This document shows positions 25,596-35,050 of a stretch of DNA of 64,000 bases, piece after piece. Numbering within the stretch: position 1 is the stretch's first letter; every line of letters begins with the position of its first letter. The notes below the pieces were generated by a model that saw nothing but the letters and a program-made list of their open reading frames with translations, was not told where the DNA came from and made no database searches. The stretch covers positions 47,415 through 111,414 of the forward strand of contig NZ_JNZZ01000022.1 in assembly GCF_000717645.1 (NCBI RefSeq), read 5' to 3'. Source of the DNA: Streptomyces californicus. Lineage in GTDB: Bacteria > Actinomycetota > Actinomycetes > Streptomycetales > Streptomycetaceae. A program made the position numbers and the translations under genes.

Positions 25596-25598
25596 AGT
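25593..25598 (+). promoter_or_regulatory. -10-like TAGAGT overlapping the upstream stop codon
   Basis: TAGAGT includes the TAG stop of the phosphatase gene and ends nine bases before the ATG at 25608. It would give a leader of at most about three bases. Confidence 0.45.
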
Positions 25599-25607
25599 GG
25601 CTGGTCG

Positions 25608-26516
25608 ATGACCGCTGATTCTGCTTCCGAGCGGCGCTTCGAACGCGCCCTGGCCAGCCTGCGTGGGCTGTCCGTGGGAGACGCCCTGGGCTCCCAGTTC
25701 TTCGTCCCGGCCAACTACCCCCTCCTCAAACAGCGCGCCCTGCCTCCCGGACCCTGGCAGTGGACCGACGACACCGAGATGGCCTGCTCGGTCCTCGCCG
25801 TGCTCGCCGCGCACCACCGCGTCGACCAGGACGCGCTGGCCCGCTCCTTCGCCGAGCACCACGACTTCGACCGGGGGTACGGCCCCGCCGTCAACCGGAT
25901 GCTCCGGCTCGTACGGGAGGGCGGCGACTGGCGGGAGCTTTCCTCCGCGCTCTTCAACGGCCAGGGCTCCTGGGGCAACGGTTCCGCGATGCGCATCGCC
26001 CCGCTCGGCGCCTGGTACGCGGACGATCCGGAGCAGGCCACGCACCAGGCCGAGATCTCCTCGTACCCCACGCACCAGCACCGCGAGGCGGTCGTCGGCG
26101 CGATGGCCGTGGCCGCCGCCGCGTCGCTCGCCGCCGTCCCCGACGGGCCGCCGAGCCCCGAGGAACTGCTCGACGGCGTCATCGCGCTCGTTCCGCGCAG
26201 CGCGGTCGGCGCGGGGCTGCGCCGGGCCCGCGACATGCTGGACTACCAGGACGCCGGGACGGTCGCCGCGGTCCTCGGCAACGGCCGCCGCACCAGCGCG
26301 CACGACACCGTGCCGTTCGCGCTCTGGTCGGCCGCGCGGAGCCTCGGGGACTACGAGGAGGCGTTCTGGGTCACGGCCCAGGCGGGCGGCGACGTGGACA
26401 CGACGTGCGCCATCGTCGGCGGCATCGTGGCGTCGGGCGGGGGCGGGGCGCCGCCGCCGGCCTGGCTGACGCAGACGGAGGAGCCGCCCGCCTGGCTGGG
26501 CCTTCCGTCCCGCTGA
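25608..26516 (+). CDS. ADP-ribosylglycohydrolase family protein
   Basis: A 302-residue member of the DraG/ARH fold family, which removes ADP-ribose from protein side chains or related molecules using two metal ions. Family signatures in order: LRGLSVGDALGSQF, PWQWTDDTEMA (metal-binding TDDT), the GSWGNGSAMRIAPLG block, and near the C-terminus GGDVDTTCAIVGGI with the second Asp metal ligands. All expected acidic residues are present, so it is probably active; the substrate is not predictable. No ADP-ribosyltransferase gene lies nearby. The ATG at 25608 has no good ribosome site but follows TAGAGT, consistent with leaderless translation. Confidence 0.92.
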   Translation: MTADSASERRFERALASLRGLSVGDALGSQFFVPANYPLLKQRALPPGPWQWTDDTEMACSVLAVLAAHHRVDQDALARSFAEHHDFDRGYGPAVNRMLRLVREGGDWRELSSALFNGQGSWGNGSAMRIAPLGAWYADDPEQATHQAEISSYPTHQHREAVVGAMAVAAAASLAAVPDGPPSPEELLDGVIALVPRSAVGAGLRRARDMLDYQDAGTVAAVLGNGRRTSAHDTVPFALWSAARSLGDYEEAFWVTAQAGGDVDTTCAIVGGIVASGGGGAPPPAWLTQTEEPPAWLGLPSR

Positions 26517-26750
26517 CGCCCGTGTAGGTCTCGCCCGCGAGCGGTCGCGGTCCCCGGGACGGGAGCCTCCCCGGGCGGCCGCCGCCTGTCACGGTCCTGC
26601 CACAGGATCACGCTGCGTGTCTGCGAACGCGAGTTCGGGAATACTCTTTCGGCCACGCCGCCCCGATCGATCGTGCGGGCGCGCGCCGAATGAGACACCG
26701 GGCCGGACGTGTGGCCGAGGGCTGGGCGGGGCCGGTGGGGGAGGGGCCCC

Positions 26751-28634
26751 ATGTCCGATCAGCCGTTGGAGAAGTCCGGACCGCCGCAACCGGAACTGCA
26801 GCCGCAGCCGCAGCCGGAGTCGGAAACGCAGCCGGAACCCGGGTCGGAGCCGGATCGGGAGGAGCGGTCGGGGTCCGAGCCGTCGCCTGAGGCGGGGCCT
26901 CCCCGAGCCACGAGCGCTGCCCAAGCCGACGACACGGCCGCAGCGGTGGCCGCAGGCACGGGTTCGACCTTGCCCGCGGCCACCGGTTCGCCCGAAGCCG
27001 CCCGTACGGTCGGCGGCCCCGGTACGCCGGGTGGCGCCCCCTGCGGCCCGGGCGATCCCTGGCAGTACGCCGCAGGGCCTCCCCGCCCCGGGAACGGCGC
27101 ACCGGACGGCCCGGCGGCCCGCCTCCGGCCGCCCGCACCACCCCTGATCCCGTCCGCCGTGCTCTGGTCCGTCCTGGCCACGGCCGTCCTGAGCGCGGTC
27201 CTCCTGGGCGACGGGCTCGGCCTGAACCTCCTGATCGTGGCGGTACCCGCCGCGCTGGCCGCGTTCTTCGCGGCCCGCTCGGCGGGCCGCCGGCTGCGCC
27301 CGTGGACCGCGACCTGGGCGGTGGGAGGGCTCGCGCTGCTCGCCGTGCCCGCGCTCCGGGACGCGGGCTGGCCCACCTTCCTCGCCGTCGTCTCGGCGTT
27401 CGCCCTCGGCTCACTGACACTGCACGGCAGCCGCACCTGGCCGGGGGTGCTCGTCGGCTCGGTGGGCCTGTTCGACTCGCTCGTCCCCGGCGTCATCTGG
27501 GGCGTACGGGGGATACGCGCACGGGCCGACGGCTCACGGGCGCGCTGGGGCGCCGCCCTGCGCACCGCGATCGTGGCCCTCGTGCTGCTGGTGGTGTTCG
27601 GCACGCTGTTCGCCAGTGCGGACGCGGCCTTCGCCGACCTGCTGGGCAGCCTCCTGCCCGACGCCCCGGTCGGCGAGGCGCCGTGGCGGATCCTCCTGTT
27701 CGCACTCGGTCTGGCCGGAGCGCTCGCCGCCGCGTACGCCGCCGCGGCCCCGGTGCGCTGGGACGGGATCACCGTACGGCCGGGCCGGCCCCGGGGGCGG
27801 GTCGAATGGGCCCTTCCACTGATCGTGCTCGACCTGCTCTTCGCCGCGTTCATCGCGCTCCAGCTCGTGGTCCTCCTCGGCGGCTACGAGAAGGTGCGGG
27901 CGGAGACCGGGCTCGACCACGCCGAGTACGCCCGGCAGGGCTTCTGGCAGCTCCTGTGGGCCACTCTGCTCACCCTCCTGGTGATCGCGCTGGCCCTGCG
28001 CCGGGCCCCGCGCGGCGGCAGCCGGGACCGGACCCTGGTCCGCGCCGTCCTCGGCACCCTCTGCGTGCTCACCCTCGTCGTGGTCGCCTCCGCGCTGCGC
28101 CGCATGGACCTGTACGTCGACGAGTACGGGCTGACCCGGCTGCGGATCTCCGTGGCCGCGATGGAGCTCTGGCTCGGCGTGGTGCTGGTCCTGATCCTGG
28201 CCGCGGGGGTCTTCGGGGCCCGGTTCCTGCCGCGGGCCGTCGCGGTGAGCGCGGCGGCGGGCGTCCTGGCGTTCGGCCTGCTCTCGCCGGACGCCCTGGT
28301 CGCCGAGCAGAACGTCCGGCGCTTCGAGACCCGTGAGCCGGCGGGCATCGACCTCGACTACCTCAAGGACCTCTCCGCCGACGCCGTCCCGGCCCTGGAC
28401 CGGCTGCCCGAACCACAACGTTCCTGCGCGCTGCGCGTCATCCAGCGAGAGGTCCTCGACAGCGGCACCCCCTGGTACGCGACCAGCCTGGGGGAGGCCC
28501 GGGCGAGGGAGATCCTGGAGAAGCGCCCGGTGCGGGGCGACGGGCGCACCTGCTACACCCTCGGCCGCGACGGGACCCGCGGCGGCTACGAACCGCACGG
28601 CGAGGGCGACGACGACGGCTACGACCCGTACTGA
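26751..28634 (+). CDS. DUF4173/DUF4153-type polytopic membrane protein
   Basis: A 627-residue protein. Residues 1 to about 125 are a low-complexity Pro/Gln/Glu/Ala tail that begins with repeated PQPEL/PEPGS-like units and looks cytoplasmic. From about 130 there are ten or more hydrophobic segments (for example LIPSAVLWSVLATAVLSAVL, AIVALVLLVVFGTLFAS). The part LYVDEYGLTRLRI and the later EQNVRRFE are features I associate with DUF4173. The last 90 residues are soluble and include a LDYLKDLSADAVPALDRL helix and an acidic tail. The ATG at 26751 follows GGGGGAGGGG. Its function is not known to me; in this genus it is usually a single gene. Confidence 0.8.
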   Translation: MSDQPLEKSGPPQPELQPQPQPESETQPEPGSEPDREERSGSEPSPEAGPPRATSAAQADDTAAAVAAGTGSTLPAATGSPEAARTVGGPGTPGGAPCGPGDPWQYAAGPPRPGNGAPDGPAARLRPPAPPLIPSAVLWSVLATAVLSAVLLGDGLGLNLLIVAVPAALAAFFAARSAGRRLRPWTATWAVGGLALLAVPALRDAGWPTFLAVVSAFALGSLTLHGSRTWPGVLVGSVGLFDSLVPGVIWGVRGIRARADGSRARWGAALRTAIVALVLLVVFGTLFASADAAFADLLGSLLPDAPVGEAPWRILLFALGLAGALAAAYAAAAPVRWDGITVRPGRPRGRVEWALPLIVLDLLFAAFIALQLVVLLGGYEKVRAETGLDHAEYARQGFWQLLWATLLTLLVIALALRRAPRGGSRDRTLVRAVLGTLCVLTLVVVASALRRMDLYVDEYGLTRLRISVAAMELWLGVVLVLILAAGVFGARFLPRAVAVSAAAGVLAFGLLSPDALVAEQNVRRFETREPAGIDLDYLKDLSADAVPALDRLPEPQRSCALRVIQREVLDSGTPWYATSLGEARAREILEKRPVRGDGRTCYTLGRDGTRGGYEPHGEGDDDGYDPY

Positions 28635-28867
28635 CCGCTGCCCTGCCACGCCGGCCCGCCGGCCCGGGGGCTCGGGCGCGCGGCCCCGGCCCCCGCCTGT
28701 CCCGGCCCTCCGACCGGTCCCGGCGTACCCGGCCGGCCGGGCTCCCGGCACTCGACAGCCCTCCCCGCCCGCGAGTTCGATGGGCCAGAGGGGCCCCGGG
28801 CCGGCCCTCGGTGGCCGATTCGCGGTCCGCACGGCGCCCCGGGGTGTTGCTGCCGTGGCTCTCGGCG

Positions 28868-28873
28868 TACCCT
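28868..28873 (+). promoter_or_regulatory. -10-like TACCCT before rnhB
   Basis: TACCCT ends ten bases before the rnhB ATG at 28884; a weak GGCAGG lies between. A very short leader is likely. No clear -35. Confidence 0.35.
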
Positions 28874-28883
28874 GGCAGGCGCC

Positions 28884-29594
28884 ATGCCGTACGAACCACC
28901 CACGCACACCGTCGAGCGCTCGCTCCGCGCTACCACCGGTGCCAGGACCGTCGCCGGTGTCGACGAGGTCGGACGCGGTGCGTGGGCCGGACCCGTCACC
29001 GTGTGCGCGGCGGTCACCGGTCTGCGCCGCCCGCCCGAAGGACTCACCGACTCCAAGCTGTTGACCCCGCGACGACGGGCCGAGCTCGAACCCGTGCTGC
29101 GCGGCTGGGTCACCGCCCACGCGCTGGGCGATGCGTCCCCGCAGGAGATCGACGACCTGGGCATGACCGCTGCTCTCCGCCTCGCCGCCGTGCGGGCGCT
29201 GGAAGGGCTGCCGGTACGGCCCGACGCCGTGATCCTCGACGGCAAACACGACTACCTGGGCGCTCCCTGGAAGGTCCGCACCGTGATCAAGGGCGATCAG
29301 TCCTGCATCGCCGTCGCGGCGGCCTCGGTGATCGCCAAGGTGCACCGGGACCGGATGATGGCCGAGCTGGGCGCCGCCTCCGCGGACTGCGCCGACTTCG
29401 CCTTCGAGGCCAACGCGGGCTATCCCTCGCCCGTCCACCGGGCCGCGCTGGAGCAGCGGGGGCCGAGCGCCCACCACCGCCTCTCCTGGGCGTATCTCGA
29501 CGCACTGCCCCGGTGGCAGCACCTGAAGAAGGTCCGCATCTCCGCCGAGGCGGCCGCACTCGAAAGCGGGGGCCAGCTCGGCTTCGAATTCTGA
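28884..29594 (+). CDS. rnhB: Ribonuclease HII
   Basis: Removes ribonucleotides from DNA and RNA from RNA-DNA hybrids. The 236-residue protein has the hallmark [14 protein letters not shown] near residue 25 (Asp-Glu catalytic pair), [12 protein letters not shown], the central Asp in [11 protein letters not shown], and the [21 protein letters not shown] block with the remaining active-site residues. The C-terminus includes [13 protein letters not shown] and [10 protein letters not shown]. Compared with short RNase HII proteins it has a slightly longer C-terminal tail. The start ATG lies about ten bases after a TACCCT -10-like sequence. It is followed by an unrecognised gene on the same strand 64 bp away. 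Confidence 0.96.
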   Translation: MPYEPPTHTVERSLRATTGARTVAGVDEVGRGAWAGPVTVCAAVTGLRRPPEGLTDSKLLTPRRRAELEPVLRGWVTAHALGDASPQEIDDLGMTAALRLAAVRALEGLPVRPDAVILDGKHDYLGAPWKVRTVIKGDQSCIAVAAASVIAKVHRDRMMAELGAASADCADFAFEANAGYPSPVHRAALEQRGPSAHHRLSWAYLDALPRWQHLKKVRISAEAAALESGGQLGFEF

Positions 29595-29658
29595 TCGCGC
29601 GTACGCGCCCCTCCTACCGACGCCGGACGACACCGGCGTCCCGCACCAGACCACCGTC

Positions 29659-30282
29659 ATGCCTCTGATCTCCGAGGAGCCTCAGATTCCCGAGAGCGCC
29701 CAGGGTCCCCGCGTCACTCCGGCCACCGGCCGCACCGCGCCGACCCCCCGTCCCGTACCCGGCCCCCGTTCGGCCGCCACCCCGCGTCCCGGCCGTCCGG
29801 GCCCCGGCCCCGCGCGCCCCGCGCCCCCGGCGCAGCGCGCCCATCCCGCCCCCGCGGCACCCGCCCGCCCGCAGCCGACGGAGAATCGTTCCGCGCCGCA
29901 GGTCCAGCTGATCCCGGCCCCCGCGGCCGGTGCGCTGGACGCGGCCGAGGAAGCCGTCGACCTGCTGTTGGAGTCCGGCCGTGCGCCGGGCGACATCCTG
30001 GTGCTCACCACCGGCGAGCAGCACCCGTGGGCCGTCCACGAGCTGTCCTTCGGCGAAGCCGCGTACTGGGCCCAGCAGGACGCCGGCGACGACGTCTTCT
30101 TCGCGGACGCCTCGGCCGTCGACCGGGCGAAGCCCCGGCCCGTCGTCGTGGTGGCCGCCAACGGGGACGCCGGTGACGCCGTCGCCCGCGCGCTGCCCGT
30201 CGCACGTGACCGCGCCGCCGCGCTGCTGATCGTGTGCGGAGACCCGCAGACGATCAACTCCGCGCTCGGCGCGGGTGTCTGA
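29659..30282 (+). CDS. Conserved protein of unknown function with Pro/Ala/Arg-rich N-terminus
   Basis: A 207-residue protein. Residues about 15-80 are an extended Pro/Ala/Arg/Gly-rich stretch without predicted fold. From about 90 on there is a compact alpha/beta pattern: AAEEAVDLLLESGRAPGDILVLTTGEQHPW, then HELSFGEAAYWAQQ, DDVFFADAS and PRPVVVVAANGDAGDAVARALPVAR. The strand order and the ILVLTTGE segment faintly resemble the C-terminal half of UvrD/Rep-type helicase domains, but no helicase motif can be assigned, so I leave it unnamed. It follows rnhB on the same strand and ends at a strong terminator. Confidence 0.7.
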   Translation: MPLISEEPQIPESAQGPRVTPATGRTAPTPRPVPGPRSAATPRPGRPGPGPARPAPPAQRAHPAPAAPARPQPTENRSAPQVQLIPAPAAGALDAAEEAVDLLLESGRAPGDILVLTTGEQHPWAVHELSFGEAAYWAQQDAGDDVFFADASAVDRAKPRPVVVVAANGDAGDAVARALPVARDRAAALLIVCGDPQTINSALGAGV

Positions 30283-30299
30283 ACCGTCGTACCGGCGAA

Positions 30300-30334
30300 A
30301 GAGCCCCGGCCGCCTTCATCGTGGCCGGGGCTCT
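30300..30334. terminator. 12-bp hairpin terminator
   Basis: Arms 30300-30311 and 30323-30334 are perfectly complementary around an 11-base loop. It lies 18 bases after the stop at 30282 and 35 bases before the end of the convergent gene, so it can act for both. Confidence 0.85.
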
Positions 30335-30368
30335 GCTTCGTGTGTGCTCCCCGGCCACCGGACGGTGT

Positions 30369-31001
30369 TCACCGGGCGGCCGAGCGGCGCAGCGCCTGGG
30401 TGGACCCGCCGCCGGTCCGCGTCAGCACGGGCTGCTGTCCGGTGACGAGGTCGGCCAGCGGGGCGGGCTCCGAGAGCGAACTGGGCCGTCGTCCGCCCCT
30501 TCCCTCCCCGAGCACCTGCCAGCCCCCGCCCGTCAGCGTGATGTACGCGCCGCAGCGCAGTCCGTGCAGGGTGCAGGCGTCCCGGAGCCCCCACATCCAC
30601 GCCCCGTCCTCCTCGGTCCACCGCTCGTCGCCGTCACGGCAGTAGAGAAGTACGGCCGTACGCACCGGAGTACGGCGGCGCAGATCGTGCGGGATGACGC
30701 GCCGCAACTGTGCGAGCAGGGCGTTGCGGAACTCCCAGCCGTCCGCCGGCACCGTCGTCCGGCGGGCGAACGAGGCACTTGCGGCGAGCCGTTCCTCATG
30801 GTCGAGCACCGCGATCACGGCGGTGGCCGGCGTCGGCCGGTGCCGGGAGTGCAGCCCGCTGACGACCTCTCGGGGACTGCGCAGCAGGGGTATGCCCGCC
30901 GAGGCCCACTCCGCGGGTTCGAGCATCCGGGCAAGGCGGTTGACGGAGTCGACGGAAGCCGAGGCCGAGGTGGCTGAGGACGGGGCGAATCCGAAGGTCA
31001 C
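30369..31001 (-). CDS. Conserved hypothetical protein
   Basis: A 210-residue protein that I do not recognise. It starts with a Ser/Ala-rich segment (PSSATSASASVDSVNRLARML), has a central alpha/beta pattern (ATAVIAVLDHEERLAASASF, VRTAVLLYCRDGDERW, CTLHGLRCGAYITLTGGGW) and a basic tail. It contains few cysteines and no membrane segments or signal peptide. I chose the GTG at 31001 because GGGAGG precedes it at good spacing; the open frame continues 40 codons upstream, with a composition unlike a folded protein. It is transcribed in the same direction as the RecQ-like gene to its right, with a gap of about 210 bp. Confidence 0.65.
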   Translation of the reverse strand: MTFGFAPSSATSASASVDSVNRLARMLEPAEWASAGIPLLRSPREVVSGLHSRHRPTPATAVIAVLDHEERLAASASFARRTTVPADGWEFRNALLAQLRRVIPHDLRRRTPVRTAVLLYCRDGDERWTEEDGAWMWGLRDACTLHGLRCGAYITLTGGGWQVLGEGRGGRRPSSLSEPAPLADLVTGQQPVLTRTGGGSTQALRRSAAR

Positions 31002-31215
31002 GGTCCTCCCTTCGCTACGCGCCCACGGTGCGGGCAGGGTCGGGTGAGGGCACGCCGCGACACAGCCCTTCCGGGCCCGGCGAGAACTGTGCGGGGGCGA
31101 CTCCAATTCTCCCCGGCCCACCGGCGGGCGGCAACGAGCAATTACCGAGGCTGACGGGAATCAGCCGGAATGACACTGATATCCCTGCCCAGACCCGCCC
31201 GGGCTGACTCCTCCG

Positions 31216-33387
31216 TCACCCCTGAACCGCGAGGACCAGCGGAAACACCCCCGGTGCTCCGGCCCGTCGCAGCAGCCGCGCCGCCACGGCCAGGGTCCAG
31301 CCGGTGTCCGACAGATCGTCCACCAGCAGGACGGGCCCGGCCGCCGACGCCAACGCCTCTGCCAGATCCGGCTCCACGGCCAGTGCTTCGTGGAGCGCGC
31401 GCACCCGCTGAGCGCTGTTGGTCTGGGACATCCGCACGTCGTCGGAGCCCGGCGCGTAGGAGACCGTCCCGAGGAAAGGCATCCGGCCGATGTCGGAGAT
31501 GCGGTGGCCGAGGGACTGGACCAGCTGCGGCCTGCGACGCGAGGCCACCGCCACCACGCCGACCGGCCGGGGCGCCGCGTCGGCCGCCCCGGACGCCCAA
31601 CCGCCCGGCCCCTTCGCCCAGTCGGCGAGCACGGTGACGACGGCGTCCGTGACATCGTCCGGCACGGGGGCGTCCGGCGCCTGCGCCGCGAGCAGGGGGC
31701 GCAGGCGGTTGCCCCAGCCGATGTCGGAGAGCCGCCCCAGGGCCCGGCCGCCGAAGGACAGTTCACCCGCGGGGATGCGTCCCTTGAGATCGACGCCCAC
31801 GGCGGGCAGGCCGGTGGGCCACATCTTGCGGGGCTCCACCTCCACTCCGGGCCGGCCCAACTCGTGGCGCGCCCCGTCCAGGGCGGCGGTGGAGACCTTG
31901 TCGTCGAAGCGGGCGCCCGCGCAGTTGTCGCAGCGTCCGCACGGCGCGGCCGCTTCGTCGTCCAGCCGCAGCCGCAGGAACTCCATCCGGCACGCGGTCG
32001 TGGAGGCATAGTCGCGCATGGCCTGCTGTTCGGCCTCCCGCTGCCGGGCGACCCATGCGTAACGCTCGGTGTCGTACGCCCAGGGGACGCCTGTGGCGGT
32101 CCAGCCGCCCTTGACGCGCTTCACCGCGCCGTCGACGTCCAGCACCTTGAGCATCGTCTCCAGACGCGTCCGCCGGAGATCGACCATGGGCTCCAGCGCG
32201 GGGAGGGAGACCGGCCGCTCCGCACGTGCCAGCACGTCCAGGGTCCGCCGCACCTGCTCCTCGGGAGGGAAGGCGACCGACGCGAAGTACTGCCAGATCG
32301 CCTCGTCCTCCTTGCCGGGCAGCAGCAGCACCTCGGCGTGCTGAACACCGCGCCCGGCCCGGCCGACCTGCTGGTAGTAGGCGATGGGGGAGGAGGGCGA
32401 GCCCAGGTGCACGACGAAGCCGAGGTCCGGTTTGTCGAACCCCATGCCCAGCGCGGACGTGGCGACCAGCGCCTTGACCCGGTTCGCCAGCAGGTCGTCC
32501 TCCGCCTGCTGCCGGTCGGCGTTCTCGGTCCGCCCCGTGTACGAGGCCACCGGGTGCCCGTTCTGGCGGAGATAGGCGGTGACCTCCTCGGCCGCCGCCA
32601 CCGTCAGCGTGTAGATGATCCCGGAGCCGGGCAGCTCGCCGAGATGATCGCCGAGCCAGGCCAGCCGGTGCGCCGCGTCGGTCAGGCGCAGCACGCTCAG
32701 GCTCAGGCTCTCCCGGTCCAGCGGCCCCCGCAGGACCAGCGCGTCGGTGCCCGCGCCGGTGCCCAACTGCTCCGCGACGTCCGCCGTCACCCGGGCGTTG
32801 GCCGTGGCCGTGGTGGCGAGCACCGGCACCCCGGCCGGCAGGTCGGCGAGCATCGTCCGCAGACGCCGGTAGTCGGGCCTGAAGTCGTGTCCCCAGTCGG
32901 AGATGCAGTGGGCCTCGTCGACCACCAGGAGCCCGGTCGCCGCCGCCAGCTGCGGCAGCACCTGGTCCCGGAAGTCGGGGTTGTTGAGCCGCTCCGGGCT
33001 CACCAGCAGGACGTCGACCTCGCCGGCTGCCACCTCGGCCTGGACGGTGGCCCACTCCTCCGTGTTCGAGGAGTTGATCGTGCGGGCGGTGATGCCGGCC
33101 CGCGCGGCCGCGGCGACCTGGTTCCGCATCAGGGCCAGCAGCGGAGAGACGATCACGGTCGGCCCGCTGCCCTGCGCACGGAGCAGCGAGGTCGCCACGA
33201 AGTAGACGGCGGACTTGCCCCAGCCGGTGCGCTGCACGACCAGAGCCCGGCGCTTGTCCGCGACCAGTGCCTCGATGGCGACCCACTGGTCCTCGCGCAG
33301 CACGGCTTCGCCGGTGGTGTCGCCCACCAGGCGGGCGAGGACGGAGTCGGCCGAAGCCCTGAGCGCTGCACGGTCTGCGTTGGTCAT
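31216..33387 (-). CDS. RecQ-family DNA helicase with C-terminal phosphoribosyltransferase domain
   Basis: A 723-residue RecQ-like helicase. Helicase core: QRTGWGKS (Walker A, 52-59), [19 protein letters not shown] (DEAH at 157-160), [33 protein letters not shown] and QQVGRAGR, then the RecQ zinc site with cysteines in TTACRMEF and CGRCDNCAG. Instead of an HRDC domain, the last 120 residues form a type I phosphoribosyltransferase-like domain with a PRPP loop [13 protein letters not shown] at 686-698. Start choice is uncertain: ATG 33387 has a G-run with no spacer, GTG 33414 would add nine residues. It is divergent from the DUF4192 gene across a 24-base perfect palindrome. Confidence 0.9.
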   Translation of the reverse strand: MTNADRAALRASADSVLARLVGDTTGEAVLREDQWVAIEALVADKRRALVVQRTGWGKSAVYFVATSLLRAQGSGPTVIVSPLLALMRNQVAAAARAGITARTINSSNTEEWATVQAEVAAGEVDVLLVSPERLNNPDFRDQVLPQLAAATGLLVVDEAHCISDWGHDFRPDYRRLRTMLADLPAGVPVLATTATANARVTADVAEQLGTGAGTDALVLRGPLDRESLSLSVLRLTDAAHRLAWLGDHLGELPGSGIIYTLTVAAAEEVTAYLRQNGHPVASYTGRTENADRQQAEDDLLANRVKALVATSALGMGFDKPDLGFVVHLGSPSSPIAYYQQVGRAGRGVQHAEVLLLPGKEDEAIWQYFASVAFPPEEQVRRTLDVLARAERPVSLPALEPMVDLRRTRLETMLKVLDVDGAVKRVKGGWTATGVPWAYDTERYAWVARQREAEQQAMRDYASTTACRMEFLRLRLDDEAAAPCGRCDNCAGARFDDKVSTAALDGARHELGRPGVEVEPRKMWPTGLPAVGVDLKGRIPAGELSFGGRALGRLSDIGWGNRLRPLLAAQAPDAPVPDDVTDAVVTVLADWAKGPGGWASGAADAAPRPVGVVAVASRRRPQLVQSLGHRISDIGRMPFLGTVSYAPGSDDVRMSQTNSAQRVRALHEALAVEPDLAEALASAAGPVLLVDDLSDTGWTLAVAARLLRRAGAPGVFPLVLAVQG

Positions 33388-33436
33388 CCCCCCATGCAAC
33401 CCGATGGTCACCACAAAGCGCGAACGACGGCCCGCG

Positions 33437-33460
33437 CCTGTGGATAACGTTATCCACAGG
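33437..33460. promoter_or_regulatory. 24-bp perfect palindrome: two inverted DnaA-box-like 9-mers
   Basis: The sequence from 33437 to 33460 is perfectly self-complementary. It contains TGTGGATAA (33439-33447) and TTATCCACA (33450-33458), two copies of the 9-mer known as the E. coli DnaA-box consensus, head to head with two bases between. It lies between the RecQ-like gene and the DUF4192 gene, about 50 bp before one start and 38 bp before the other, where it can control both promoters. Confidence 0.75.
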
Positions 33461-33497
33461 GGTCGCGGGATCCGGCGTGCTGCGGGACCGTCGAGCC

Positions 33498-34880
33498 ATG
33501 AACAAGCACCACGAATCCACCGGTCCGTCCGGGGAGCAGCAGGTCACCCTGCGCGGCCCCGCCGACCTCGCCGACGCCCTCCCGTATCTCATGGGCTTTT
33601 ACCCCAACGACAGCGTGGTGATGGTCGCGCTGCACGGCGGCCGGGGCCGTTTCGGGGGACGGCTTCGCCTCGGCATTCCGCAGGCGTCCGGGGAGTGGGG
33701 TCCGGTCGCGGAACAGCTCGCGGAGAGTCTGATCTCTGGGAGCGAGCGCCGTGAGGGCAGGCCCGACGCGATCCTGCTCTTCCTCTGCCAGGACTCGTCC
33801 GACGGCTCGGGCGGCCGGTCGACCATGGAGCGGCTCAGGCCGTTCGCGCAGCTCCTGCGCACGGCGTGCGGGGCGCTCGACGTGCCCGTCCTCGAAGCGC
33901 TCTGCATCTCCGACGGCCGCTACTGGTCCTATTGCTGTCCCGACCCCCGGTGCTGTCCCGACGAAGGCAATCCCCTGGCGTTGCCCGGTACGACGGTGAT
34001 GGCCGCCGCGGCCACCTACGCGGGTGTCCATGTGCGGGGCACCCTACGCGACATGGAGGACCGCCTGCGGCCGTGGAGGGCCCCGGCAGCCGTGGCGGCG
34101 CAGGAGCGGGCCCTGGACCGGGCGGGACCGGTGCTGTTGCCGAAACTCCTCGACGGACAGGCGCGGCGGGAGGTCGCGGCCGAGACGCTCCGGCTGGCCC
34201 GTACGCTCATGGACCGCATCGGGAAGACGCGGCCGATCCCGCCCGCGCCGGCGGACGCCGAGGACGACCGGCTCGTCGGCGCCGACGAGGCCGCCGCGGT
34301 CATCCTCGGTCTCCAGGACCGTGACACCCGGGACAGGGCCGCGGTCTGGATGGAAGGGCCGGAGGCGCAGTCGGCCCTGCGGCTGTGGCGGACCCTGGCC
34401 AGGCGCTGCGTCGGCGCGTACGGGGAGCACGCCGCCGCTCCGCTCACTTTGGCGGGCTGGGTCTCCTGGTCGACGGGCGACGAGCCGGGAGCCCGGGTCG
34501 CCCTGTCGCTGGCACTGCGCGCCGACCCCGGCTACACCTTCGCCCAACTGCTGCACCGGGCCTGCAACGAGGGGCTCGATCCGGAGGCCCTGCGCCGTTG
34601 TCTGCGCGAGGCGGCATCGGAGGAGCCGGGTGCGGACGCGACGGTGTCGGAGCCCGGGGTGGCGCCCACCCCGGGCCGGCCCGCCGCCCCGCCGCACGTG
34701 CGCACGGTCCGCCCGCTGCCCGGCAGGGGGCAGCGTGGCGGGCGCGCTCTCCGGCACCCGCCCGCCGAGCGGGCCCGGACGGACCGGGGCGCGGCCCGTC
34801 CCCGGACCGCGTCGGCCGGGCGGCGGCAGTCGAGCGGGACCAGGCGGTACGACCGCCGTGCTGGCAGGACGCGGCGGTGA
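33498..34880 (+). CDS. DUF4192 domain protein
   Basis: A 460-residue actinobacterial protein. The N-terminal part matches the DUF4192 pattern I recall: [37 protein letters not shown], and the cysteine-containing [24 protein letters not shown], with four or five cysteines close together that could bind metal. Further on a helical part contains [27 protein letters not shown] and [22 protein letters not shown]. The last 90 residues are Arg/Pro/Gly-rich and variable. The function of DUF4192 is not established. It shares a palindromic promoter region with the divergent RecQ-like gene, the strongest contextual hint that it may work in DNA metabolism. Confidence 0.85.
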   Translation: MNKHHESTGPSGEQQVTLRGPADLADALPYLMGFYPNDSVVMVALHGGRGRFGGRLRLGIPQASGEWGPVAEQLAESLISGSERREGRPDAILLFLCQDSSDGSGGRSTMERLRPFAQLLRTACGALDVPVLEALCISDGRYWSYCCPDPRCCPDEGNPLALPGTTVMAAAATYAGVHVRGTLRDMEDRLRPWRAPAAVAAQERALDRAGPVLLPKLLDGQARREVAAETLRLARTLMDRIGKTRPIPPAPADAEDDRLVGADEAAAVILGLQDRDTRDRAAVWMEGPEAQSALRLWRTLARRCVGAYGEHAAAPLTLAGWVSWSTGDEPGARVALSLALRADPGYTFAQLLHRACNEGLDPEALRRCLREAASEEPGADATVSEPGVAPTPGRPAAPPHVRTVRPLPGRGQRGGRALRHPPAERARTDRGAARPRTASAGRRQSSGTRRYDRRAGRTRR

Positions 34881-35020
34881 CGCGGAAGGGAGGCGGCAGA
34901 GGGTGGACGCGCACCGGCGGAGGGCCGGTGCGGCGCCGCGCCCCGCCCTGGAGCCCCGAGCGGTGACGTGTCCCGAACCGAGGAAGGCGGACTGATCACG
35001 AGCATGCCGAAGGGAGTGTT

Positions 35021-35040
35021 TATCGTCAGGCAGACGACTA
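35021..35040 (+). promoter_or_regulatory. Inverted repeat between -35 and -10 of the Nudix regulator gene (possible operator)
   Basis: TATCGTC (35021-35027) and GACGACTA (35033-35040) form an imperfect inverted repeat with a five-base spacer. It lies directly before and partly overlaps the -10-like TATGAT at 35039-35044, a position where a bound regulator would block the promoter. Confidence 0.45.
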
Positions 35041-35044
35041 TGAT
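35039..35044 (+). promoter_or_regulatory. -10 TATGAT giving a leaderless start
   Basis: TATGAT ends six bases before the ATG at 35051, close to the ideal -10 sequence. There is no ribosome site, so the transcript is most likely leaderless. Confidence 0.6.
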
Positions 35045-35050
35045 CGCGGC

